A DNA stretch of 8,083 nt from positions 1 through 8,083 of the forward strand of contig CAMLOF010000134.1 in NCBI GenBank assembly GCA_946481585.1, given 5' to 3'. The notes beneath the pieces are model-generated. The model was not told where the DNA came from, did no database searches, and was given only the letters and a program-made list of their open reading frames with translations. Source of the stretch: an uncultured Macromonas sp. Its GTDB lineage: Bacteria; Pseudomonadota; Gammaproteobacteria; Burkholderiales; Burkholderiaceae. A program made the translations under genes and the position numbers. Shown here piece by piece: positions 1-5,851 of the stretch. Every line of letters begins with the position of its first letter. Position 1 is the first letter of the stretch.

Positions 1-2
1 CC

Positions 3-905
3 GCGGCCAAGGGCGTGGCCGGGGTGGAGAACGTCTCGGTCAACCTGTCCGTCAAGATCCTGGCCCACGCGGTGCAGCGGGGCGTGCAGCTGCTGCCGAA
101 CGTGAAGAACATCATTGCCGTGGCGTCTGGCAAGGGCGGCGTGGGCAAGAGCACCACCGCCGTGAACCTGGCACTGGCGCTGGCCGCCGAGGGTGCCAGC
201 GTGGGCATTCTGGACGCCGACATCTACGGCCCCAGCCAGCCGATGATGATGGGCATTGAAGGCCGCCCCGAGAGCGTGGACGGCCAGACCATGGAGCCGC
301 TGGAGAACTACGGCGTGCAGGTCATTTCCATCGGTTTCCTGGTGGACAAGGACGAAGCCATGATCTGGCGCGGCCCCATGGCCACGCAGGCGCTGGAGCA
401 GTTGCTGCGCCAGACCAACTGGAAGGACCTGGACTACCTGATCGTGGACATGCCGCCTGGTACCGGCGACATCCAGCTGACGCTGAGCCAGCGCGTGCCC
501 ATGACGGGCGCGGTGATCGTGACCACGCCGCAGGACATTGCCCTGCTGGACGCGCGCAAGGGCATCAAGATGTTCGAGAAGGTGGGCGTGCCCATCCTGG
601 GCATTGTGGAGAACATGGCCGTGCACGTGTGTTCCAACTGCGGCCACGTGGAGCACATCTTCGGCGCCGAGGGCGGCAAGCGCATGGCAGCCGAATTCGA
701 CATGGCCTACCTGGGCGCACTGCCCTTGAACCTGCAGATTCGCGAGCAGGCCGACAACGGCCGCCCGACCGTGGTGGCCGACCCGGACGGCGAGATCGCG
801 GGCATCTACAAGGCCGTGGCGCGCCAGGTGGCCATCACCGTGGCGGCCAAGGCCAAGGACTTCACCTCCAAGTTCCCGTCGATCAAGATCAGCAAGGACA
901 CCTGA
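3..905 (+). CDS. apbC: Iron-sulfur cluster carrier protein ApbC/Mrp, 5'-truncated by the window edge
   Basis: Cytosolic P-loop ATPase of the Mrp/Nbp35 family, which in known members binds a labile [4Fe-4S] cluster and hands it to apo-proteins. The reading frame is open through the left edge (from base 3), so the GTG at 15 is internal and the true start lies outside. Seen, counting from codon 15: the deviant Walker A GKGGVGKS at residues 39-46 (bases 129-152), the Walker B-like segment LIVDMPPGTGD near bases 438-470, and the CSNC cluster-binding CxxC at bases 630-641 (Cys206 and Cys209). The residues before the P-loop (VENVSVNLSVKI) look like the end of the N-terminal MIP18/DUF59 domain that full-length proteins of about 360 residues carry, so roughly 60 residues are missing. 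It precedes the PACE gene by 19 bases on the same strand and has no evident functional link to the benzoate genes. Confidence 0.93.
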   Translation, partial: AAKGVAGVENVSVNLSVKILAHAVQRGVQLLPNVKNIIAVASGKGGVGKSTTAVNLALALAAEGASVGILDADIYGPSQPMMMGIEGRPESVDGQTMEPLENYGVQVISIGFLVDKDEAMIWRGPMATQALEQLLRQTNWKDLDYLIVDMPPGTGDIQLTLSQRVPMTGAVIVTTPQDIALLDARKGIKMFEKVGVPILGIVENMAVHVCSNCGHVEHIFGAEGGKRMAAEFDMAYLGALPLNLQIREQADNGRPTVVADPDGEIAGIYKAVARQVAITVAAKAKDFTSKFPSIKISKDT

Positions 906-924
906 TTTCCACGGAACGGCGCAG

Positions 925-1362
925 ATGGCTTTGACCCCACGCACCCGCCGCGTTTTGCAGGCGGTGCTTTACGAAACCTTTGCCGTGGCCTTTGTGGCCC
1001 CGGTGCTGGCGCTGGTGTTTGGCGAGCCGGGCTGGTCGGCCATCGCCTTGTCGCTCACCATGTCGGGCATTGCGTTGGCGTGGAACTATGTGTTCAACGG
1101 GCTGTTCGAGCAGTGGGAGCGCCGTCAGGCCGTGAAGGGGCGTTCGTGGCAGCGCCGGGCGGTGCACGGCATGGGGTTCGAGGGCGGCCTGGCCCTCATC
1201 CTGGTGCCGGTGATGGCTTGGTGGCTCGACATATCCTGGTGGGCCGCATTCGTGGCCGACCTGGGCATCCTGCTGTTCTTCCTGGTCTACACCGTGGCGT
1301 TCACCTGGATTTTTGACAAGGTGTTCGGCCTGCCCCAGTCCGCGCTGCCGCAGGCGGACTGA
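925..1362 (+). CDS. PACE-family (AceI-like) multidrug/biocide efflux protein
   Basis: A 145-residue inner-membrane protein with four predicted helices at about 10-32, 37-60, 85-101 and 105-130, built as two bacterial-transmembrane-pair (BTP) repeats. Family signatures visible: Glu17 in helix 1 (LYETFAV), at the position of the proton-coupling Glu of Acinetobacter AceI; WNYVFNGLFE at 53-62 with Asn54; R78-H81-F85-E86 before helix 3; and FDKVFG at 130-135 closing helix 4. Known members export chlorhexidine and other cationic biocides, and some export short polyamines, by proton antiport; the substrate here is unknown. The ATG at 925 lies 19 bases after the apbC stop, with a modest purine-rich GGAACGG (913-919) upstream, so co-transcription with apbC is possible. 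The stop sits 11 bases from that of the convergent bclA. Length is normal for the family. Confidence 0.9.
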   Translation: MALTPRTRRVLQAVLYETFAVAFVAPVLALVFGEPGWSAIALSLTMSGIALAWNYVFNGLFEQWERRQAVKGRSWQRRAVHGMGFEGGLALILVPVMAWWLDISWWAAFVADLGILLFFLVYTVAFTWIFDKVFGLPQSALPQAD

Positions 1363-1373
1363 GGCTTCCCCAC

Positions 1374-2996
1374 TCAGCGCTGGGCTTCCAGGTCGCGTAG
1401 CCGGAAGCGCTGGATCTTGCCCGTGGCGGTCTTGGGCAGTTCGCTCACGAACTCGATGAAACGCGGGTACTTGTAGGGCGCCAGCCGCTCTTTCACGAAG
1501 GCTTTCACTTCTTCCTCGGTCAAGGCCTGGCCAGCTTTGAGCACGATGAAGGCCTTGGTCTTGACCAGGCCGTCGCTGTCGGTCTTGCCGATGACGGCGG
1601 CCTCCAGCACAGCAGGGTGCTGCACCAGGGTGGCCTCCACCTCGAAGGGTGACACGTAGATGCCGCTGACCTTGAGCATGTCGTCGTTGCGGCCCGCATA
1701 GGTGTAGTAGCCCTCGGCGTCGCGGGTGTACTTGTCGCCGCTCTTGGTCCAGGCGCCCTGGAAGGTGTCGCGCGACTTTTCGCGGTTGTGCCAGTACATC
1801 AGCGCGGCGCTGGGGCCTTTGATGAACAGGTCGCCAATGTCGATGGAGCCGTCGGCATTCGGGGGCACGGGCAGGCCGTCTTCGCCCCGGATTTCCACTT
1901 CGTAGCCGTCCACCGGCTTGCCGGAGGTGCCGTAACGCACGTCGCCCGGGCGGTTGGACAGGAAGATGTGCAGCATCTCGGTGGAGCCGATGCCGTCGAT
2001 GATCTCGCAGCCGAAGCGGGCAGTCCAACGCTCACCGATGTCGCGTGGCAGCGCCTCACCGGCGGACGAGCACAGGCGCAGCGCCACGTCGGCGCGAGCG
2101 GGCAGTTCCGGGTGGGCCAGCATGCCGCCATAGCCCGTGGGGGCGCCGTAGAACACGGTGGGGCGGCGCCCGGCCAGCTGGGGCGTTTTGCCCGTCAGGC
2201 GCTGGAACACGGCTTGCGGCGTGGGCCGCTCAGCCATCAGCACCACGCTGGCGCCCACGCTCAGCGGGAAGGTGAGGGCATTGCCCAGCCCATAGGCGAA
2301 GAAGAGTTTGGCGGCGGAGAAGACGGTGTCGTTCTTGGTCAGGCTCAGCACGGGCTTGCCATACAGCTCGGCCGTCCAGTACAGGTTGCCCTGGGTGTGT
2401 ACCGTGCCCTTGGGGCGGCCGGTGGAACCAGAGGAGTACAGCCAGAAGGCAGCCTCGTCAGCCTGGGTGGCGGCGGGCTGGGCGGCAGGGCCCTGTGCGC
2501 TGAGCAGTGCGCGCAGATCGTGCAGGGCAGGGCCGTCACCATTGCCTGCCTGGGCTGTTGCCGTGGCGGGGCGGGAAACCAAGATGTTCTTGACCTCGTG
2601 GCTGCCCATGGCCAATGCTTCATGCAGTGTGGGCAGCAGTGCTTCGGATACCAATGCCGCCTGCGCCCGGCTGTTCTGCAGCATGTAGGCGTAGTCCTGC
2701 GCCGTCAGCAGCGTGTTGAGTGCCACTGGCACCACCCCGGCGTAAAGGGCACCCAGGAAGCTCACCACCCAGTCGTTGCAGTCGTGCATCAGCAGCAGCA
2801 CGCGCTCTTCGCGCCGTATCCCCAGGGCCTGCAGGGCAGACGCTGTGCGCCGCACCTGGTCGGCCAATTGGCCGTAGGTAAGCGTGCCCTGGTCATCGAT
2901 GAGAGCAAGGCGATCTGCACGATCGGCATTGGTGCGAATCAGGTGTTGCGCGAAGTTGAATTCGGCGGGCGGCGCGGAAGGCAGTGTGTTTTTCAT
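1374..2996 (-). CDS. bclA: Benzoate-CoA ligase (AMP-forming)
   Basis: A 540-residue cytosolic acyl-adenylate enzyme catalysing benzoate + ATP + CoA to benzoyl-CoA + AMP + PPi, the entry step of the box pathway. Core ANL motifs are all present: phosphate loop YSSGSTGRPKG at 187-197, the probable aryl-pocket segment AKLFFAYGLGN at 229-239, GIGSTEM at 335-341, TKSGDKY with Asp421 at 417-423, the hinge GRNDDMLKVSG at 435-445, and the C-terminal catalytic Lys527 in PKTATGK. The overall pattern matches the benzoate-CoA ligase subfamily rather than acetate or fatty-acid ligases. The ATG at 2996 is preceded by a strong Shine-Dalgarno, AGAGGAGA (complement of 3001-3008). It lies 34 bases downstream of boxD on the same strand, so the two form an operon. 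Exact preference (benzoate versus hydroxy- or aminobenzoate) cannot be read from motifs; the flanking box genes make benzoate the likeliest substrate. Confidence 0.94.
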   Translation of the reverse strand: MKNTLPSAPPAEFNFAQHLIRTNADRADRLALIDDQGTLTYGQLADQVRRTASALQALGIRREERVLLLMHDCNDWVVSFLGALYAGVVPVALNTLLTAQDYAYMLQNSRAQAALVSEALLPTLHEALAMGSHEVKNILVSRPATATAQAGNGDGPALHDLRALLSAQGPAAQPAATQADEAAFWLYSSGSTGRPKGTVHTQGNLYWTAELYGKPVLSLTKNDTVFSAAKLFFAYGLGNALTFPLSVGASVVLMAERPTPQAVFQRLTGKTPQLAGRRPTVFYGAPTGYGGMLAHPELPARADVALRLCSSAGEALPRDIGERWTARFGCEIIDGIGSTEMLHIFLSNRPGDVRYGTSGKPVDGYEVEIRGEDGLPVPPNADGSIDIGDLFIKGPSAALMYWHNREKSRDTFQGAWTKSGDKYTRDAEGYYTYAGRNDDMLKVSGIYVSPFEVEATLVQHPAVLEAAVIGKTDSDGLVKTKAFIVLKAGQALTEEEVKAFVKERLAPYKYPRFIEFVSELPKTATGKIQRFRLRDLEAQR

Positions 2997-3030
2997 GGTG
3001 TCTCCTCTGAGGGTGTCCGGCGCGGTGTGC

Positions 3031-4605
3031 TCAGTATTTCAGCAAGGCGGCCTGGCTGGCAAGTTGGTCCAGCGCGGCGCTGCTGGCCTGCACGGCGCTG
3101 CGGCGGTGGTAGAAGTTCAGCGCGCGCAGGCCGCCCAGTTCCTCGCCGCCACCGGCGCGGCCTGGGCCGCCATGCAGCGACTGCGGCATCACGTTTCCGT
3201 GGCCGGTGTGCAGGCTGGCCACGTCGGGGCTGATGGCGTGCACCCGGCCATGGCTGGAGCCCAGCTCTGCCGCCGCCTGGGCGATGAAGGCCGGGTCTGC
3301 GCTGTAGACCGAAACGACGAGCGAGCCTTCGCCACGGCGGATCAGTTCATACGCCTCTTCAATGCTGTCGTAGGCCATGAGGGTGGCCACGGGGCCGAAA
3401 ACCTCCACCTCGTGCAGCACCTTTGCGCTGGCAGGCGTGCGCGTGCCCAGCAGGGTGGGGCCCACGCAGGCGGCTACGGCGGGGTCGGCGTCCACCAGGG
3501 CGTGGCTGGCGCCGTCGTGCAGCACCTCGGCCTCGGCACGCAGTCGGGCAATGCCTTCCAGCACGCTGGCGTGCTGCTCGCGGCTCACCAGTGCGCCCAT
3601 GCGCACCGATTCGTTGCGCGGGTTGCCCACGGTCACCTTGGCCAGCTTGGCGCCAATGGCCTGCGCCGCTGCGTCGTACAGTGCGCGCGGCACCATCACG
3701 CGGCGTATGGCTGTGCACTTCTGCCCGGCTTTCACGGTCATCTCGCGTGTTACCTCGTTCACCAGCAGCTGGAAGGCCTCACTGTCGGCTGCGGCTTGCG
3801 GGTCCAGCAGTGCGGTGTTCAGGCTGTCAGCTTCAATATTGCAGCGTACCGAACGCTCCGCCACAGCGGGGTGGGAGCGGATGATGCGCGCTGTCTCGGC
3901 CGAGCCGGTGAAGGACACCACGTCAAACGGTTCCAGCGCGTCCATCAGGCCTGCGGACGACCCGCACACCACCGACAGCGCGCCTGCGGGCAGGATGCCT
4001 GCGTCCACCACGTCCTGCACCATGCGCTGGGTGAGCCAGGCCGTGGCGGTGGCGGGCTTGACGATGACCGGCACGCCCGACAGCAGCGCGGGCGCGGCTT
4101 TTTCCCACAATCCCCAGGACGGGAAGTTGAAGGCGTTGATGAACAGCGCCACGCCCTGCGTGGGGGTGAGGATGTGCTGCGTCTGGAACAGCGGGTCTTT
4201 GCCCATGCGGATGCGCTCGCCATCCAGCAGCACGCGGGCGTCGCCCAGCGCTTCACCTTGCTTGGCGTACACGCCAATGGTGTAGATGGCGCCGTCGATG
4301 TCCACCGCCGAGTCCTTGGTGGTGGTGCCCGAGTTGGCGGTGGCGATCTCGTAATAGGCGTCGCGGTTCTTTTGTAGCACCTGCGCCACGGCCTGCAACA
4401 GGGCGGCACGCTCCTTGTAGGTGAGGGCGCGCAGCGCCTTGCCGCCTTGCTCACGCGCGAAGCGGAAGCCTTCCTTCAAATCCAGCCCCTGGCTGGAAAC
4501 GCGTGCCAGTTCGGTGCCGAGCACGGGGTCGAAAAGCGGTGTACCTGCGCCGCTGCCGGTTTGCCAGCGGCCGCCAAGGTGGTTGGGTAGCAGTGGAGTG
4601 CTCAT
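3031..4605 (-). CDS. boxD: 3,4-dehydroadipyl-CoA semialdehyde dehydrogenase (NADP-dependent)
   Basis: A 524-residue aldehyde dehydrogenase that oxidises the ring-opened BoxC product to 3,4-dehydroadipyl-CoA. It resembles the N-terminal ALDH half of PaaZ but lacks the C-terminal hydratase domain. Catalytic residues seen: Cys297 in GQKCTAI, general base Glu258 in NIEADSLN, oxyanion Asn160 in NAFNFP, cofactor-binding Lys183 in VKPA, FTGS at 232-235 and Glu401 in EVFGPV. The Cys/Glu positions are offset by one from those I recall for the Burkholderia xenovorans LB400 enzyme (Cys296/Glu257). The start is well constrained: an in-frame TGA (complement of 4639-4641) lies 33 bases upstream with no ATG, GTG or TTG between, and the next Met is residue 134. 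No good Shine-Dalgarno precedes this ATG. It is the first gene of the boxD-bclA operon, divergent from boxR across a region holding two operator dyads. The name boxZ is also used for this gene. Confidence 0.94.
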   Translation of the reverse strand: MSTPLLPNHLGGRWQTGSGAGTPLFDPVLGTELARVSSQGLDLKEGFRFAREQGGKALRALTYKERAALLQAVAQVLQKNRDAYYEIATANSGTTTKDSAVDIDGAIYTIGVYAKQGEALGDARVLLDGERIRMGKDPLFQTQHILTPTQGVALFINAFNFPSWGLWEKAAPALLSGVPVIVKPATATAWLTQRMVQDVVDAGILPAGALSVVCGSSAGLMDALEPFDVVSFTGSAETARIIRSHPAVAERSVRCNIEADSLNTALLDPQAAADSEAFQLLVNEVTREMTVKAGQKCTAIRRVMVPRALYDAAAQAIGAKLAKVTVGNPRNESVRMGALVSREQHASVLEGIARLRAEAEVLHDGASHALVDADPAVAACVGPTLLGTRTPASAKVLHEVEVFGPVATLMAYDSIEEAYELIRRGEGSLVVSVYSADPAFIAQAAAELGSSHGRVHAISPDVASLHTGHGNVMPQSLHGGPGRAGGGEELGGLRALNFYHRRSAVQASSAALDQLASQAALLKY

Positions 4606-4635
4606 GGTTTGTGAAGGTATCCGTGAAGACCGGGG

Positions 4636-4675
4636 TGGTCAGGGGTTGCCAATGGCGGTATAAATGCACTATCGT
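4636..4675 (+). promoter_or_regulatory. Candidate boxR promoter (two alternative hexamer pairs)
   Basis: Two readings compete. TGGTCA (4636-4641) with TATAAA (4659-4664) is spaced by 17 bases. TTGCCA (4646-4651) with TATCGT (4670-4675) is spaced by 18. Both place the -10 at or beside the first operator dyad, so the TGCA elements would occlude it. Neither is near-perfect. No convincing sigma70 promoter was found on the opposite strand for boxD, though the same dyads presumably control it. Confidence 0.3.
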
Positions 4676-4678
4676 GCG
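4665..4678. promoter_or_regulatory. Putative BoxR operator in the boxD-boxR divergent region, boxD-proximal
   Basis: TGCACTATCGTGCG, an imperfect copy of the dyad with one mismatched outer base (TGCA against TGCG). It starts 26 bases before the neighbouring site and is closer to boxD. It overlaps the candidate -10 elements of boxR. It is probably weaker than the other three, judging only by symmetry. Confidence 0.58.
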
Positions 4679-4689
4679 TGCTGTGGAGT

Positions 4690-4705
4690 ATGCACTAAAG
4701 TGCAT
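4690..4705. promoter_or_regulatory. Putative BoxR operator in the boxD-boxR divergent region, boxR-proximal
   Basis: Perfect inverted repeat ATGCAC (4690-4695) and GTGCAT (4700-4705) around TAAA. The core TGCACTAAAGTGCA is the same element as in front of boxC. It lies 70 bases before the boxR start codon and 85 before that of boxD, so it could serve either divergent promoter. Confidence 0.72.
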
Positions 4706-4740
4706 GTGTGTGGTGTCCTCTGATATCAGGGATTACCCCG

Positions 4741-4753
4741 AGGGCTTGGCCCT
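4741..4753 (+). other. Small hairpin in the boxR leader
   Basis: AGGGC-TTG-GCCCT forms a five-pair stem with a three-base loop, ending 8 bases before the boxR Shine-Dalgarno. It is too short, and lacks a T-run, to be a terminator. It may be chance or may affect the leader. Confidence 0.3.
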
Positions 4754-4761
4754 GAACTGTC

Positions 4762-4767
4762 AAGAGA
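4762..4767 (+). promoter_or_regulatory. boxR ribosome binding site deciding the start
   Basis: AAGAGA lies 8 bases before the ATG at 4776. The in-frame ATG at 4785 has only a weaker purine run, and the in-frame ATG at 4704 lies inside an operator dyad. This supports 4776 as the start. Confidence 0.5.
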
Positions 4768-4775
4768 AATTGAGA

Positions 4776-5720
4776 ATGAACGTCATGGAGACTGCCGTGG
4801 AGCCCCTGCATGCTGGTCAGGATGCTGCGGATGCGGCCGAGGGAGATGGGCAGCGCAACAGCTTTCTGCTTGCGCTTGGCGAGCGTGTGCGCACTCTGCG
4901 CTCGCGCAAAGGCATGACGCGCAAGGCGGTGGCGCTGGCGGCCGATGTGTCTGAGCGCCATCTGGCGAACCTGGAGTACGGCTCGGGCAACGCTTCCATA
5001 TTGGTATTGCTGCAGGTTTCGCGGGCGCTGCAATGTTCGCTGGCCGAGTTGCTGGGCGACGTCACCACTTCCTCGCCCGAATGGCTGCTCATCCGCGAGT
5101 TGCTGCAAGGGCGTGACGAGGCCGATCTGCGTCGCGCGCGCGTGCAGCTGGTGGAGTTGTTCGGCAGCAGTGGGGTGGATGTGCAGGGCAAGGGTGCCCG
5201 CGTGGCGCTCATCGGTTTGCGCGGGGCGGGTAAATCAACGCTTGGGCAACGCCTGGCAGACGACCTGGGCTACCCCTTCATCGAGTTGAGCCGCGAGATC
5301 GAGCAGTTCGCGGGTTGCAGCATCAGCGAAATCCACAACCTCTATGGTGCCAACGCCTACCGCCGCTACGAGCGCCGCGCCTTGGAAGAGGCCATTCAGA
5401 TCTACCCCGAGGTGGTGATTGCCACGCCCGGCGGCCTGGTGTCTGACTCGGCCAACTTCAACCTGCTGCTGCAGCACTGCACCACGGTGTGGTTGAAAGC
5501 GGATGCGGCAGACCACATGTCGCGTGTGGCGGCGCAGGGGGATATGCGCCCCATGGCGGCCAGCCGCGAGGCCATGGAAGACCTCAAACGGATTCTGGAA
5601 GGGCGCTCGGCCTTCTATTCCAAGGCAGACCTGTCCATTGACACCAGCGCCCAGCCGGTGGAAGAAAGCTTCCAGTTGCTGCGGCAAAAAGTACGCGCCC
5701 TGCTCAAGCAGCCGGTTTGA
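4776..5720 (+). CDS. boxR: BoxR, benzoyl-CoA-responsive HTH/shikimate-kinase-like transcriptional regulator
   Basis: A 314-residue two-domain regulator. Residues about 33-94 form an XRE-type helix-turn-helix (LGERVRTLRSRKGMTRKAVA, with VSERHLANLE as the likely recognition helix). Residues 95-140 are a linker. Residues 141-314 resemble shikimate kinase, with Walker A GLRGAGKS at 147-154, the EIEQFAG..I.EI..LYG..AYRRYE stretch at 174-199, and TPGGLVSD at 217-224. In Azoarcus the homologues BoxR and BzdR repress benzoate genes and release DNA on binding benzoyl-CoA. Here the kinase-like part looks like a sensor: the acidic pair of true shikimate kinases is changed (Glu170-Leu-Ser172). The ATG at 4776 has AAGAGA at 4762-4767 in front. 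ATG 4785 is a possible alternative, and ATG 4704 falls inside an operator and is unlikely. The gene sits between two control regions carrying the same dyad, which implies autoregulation. Confidence 0.94.
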   Translation: MNVMETAVEPLHAGQDAADAAEGDGQRNSFLLALGERVRTLRSRKGMTRKAVALAADVSERHLANLEYGSGNASILVLLQVSRALQCSLAELLGDVTTSSPEWLLIRELLQGRDEADLRRARVQLVELFGSSGVDVQGKGARVALIGLRGAGKSTLGQRLADDLGYPFIELSREIEQFAGCSISEIHNLYGANAYRRYERRALEEAIQIYPEVVIATPGGLVSDSANFNLLLQHCTTVWLKADAADHMSRVAAQGDMRPMAASREAMEDLKRILEGRSAFYSKADLSIDTSAQPVEESFQLLRQKVRALLKQPV

Positions 5721-5740
5721 ATCAGGGTAAACACCGAGTC

Positions 5741-5760
5741 AAATGCACTAAAATGCATTT
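5741..5760. promoter_or_regulatory. Putative BoxR operator, upstream boxC site
   Basis: A perfect inverted repeat: AAATGCA at 5741-5747 and TGCATTT at 5754-5760 around the spacer CTAAAA. The core is TGCA-N6-TGCA. Its centre is about 44 bases before the predicted boxC start, and its right edge enters the -35 hexamer. TGCA repeats within palindromes are the known recognition element of the Azoarcus BoxR/BzdR regulators; binding here is inferred. Confidence 0.7.
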
Positions 5761-5777
5761 GACTGCAGGATAATGCC
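5744..5777. repeat. 10-base phased TGC(A/C) array across the boxC -35 region
   Basis: TGCA occurs at 5744, 5754 and 5764, and TGCC at 5774, so the four units start exactly 10 bases apart, about one helical turn. The first two are the arms of the upstream dyad. The second and third form another TGCA-N6-TGCA that spans the -35 hexamer. Seen directly; its role as an extended operator is inference. Confidence 0.6.
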
Positions 5778-5788
5778 TGCGCTATGAT
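5759..5788 (+). promoter_or_regulatory. boxC sigma70-type promoter
   Basis: TTGACT at 5759-5764 (five of six to the -35 consensus) and TATGAT at 5783-5788 (five of six to the -10 consensus) are 18 bases apart. The predicted transcription start is near base 5795, leaving a leader of about 57 bases before boxC. A dyad abuts and slightly overlaps the -35 box, and another lies just downstream of the predicted start. This is the arrangement expected for a strong promoter held off by a repressor. The promoter is an inference from sequence. Confidence 0.65.
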
Positions 5789-5799
5789 TCGTTCACTTC

Positions 5800-5813
5800 T
5801 GCACTATAGTGCA
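5800..5813. promoter_or_regulatory. Putative BoxR operator, downstream boxC site
   Basis: TGCACTATAGTGCA is a perfect 14-base palindrome and the most symmetric copy of the TGCA-N6-TGCA element in the window. It lies about 5-18 bases past the predicted boxC transcription start, where a bound repressor would block promoter clearance. Its centre is 56 bases from that of the upstream site. Confidence 0.73.
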
Positions 5814-5851
5814 TTCACTGAACCCCGAACCGCCTGACAGAGGAGCCTGAC

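Noticed and set aside
15..17. GTG at 15 as the start of apbC
   Set aside because: The frame is open through the left edge and the residues just after it belong to the end of the family's N-terminal domain, so the gene begins outside the window.
1359..1377. Inverted repeat CTGAG / CTCAG between the convergent PACE and bclA stops as a bidirectional terminator
   Set aside because: Only five pairs with a nine-base loop and no T-run on either side; too weak to call.
889..2028. A 379-codon open frame on the minus strand across the PACE gene and the end of bclA
   Set aside because: Arg/His/Gly-rich shadow spanning two convergent real genes; no motif.
1788..3233. A 481-codon open frame on the plus strand opposite bclA
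   Set aside because: Antisense to a ligase with every core motif. The composition is repetitive (Gly, His, Gln, Arg) and the frame runs over the bclA-boxD junction.
2884..4377. A 497-codon open frame on the plus strand opposite boxD
   Set aside because: Antisense shadow of an intact aldehyde dehydrogenase, with biased composition and no domain seen.
4720..4729. Ten-base palindrome CTGATATCAG in the boxR leader
   Set aside because: It does not resemble the TGCA dyads, occurs once, and a palindrome this short is expected by chance.
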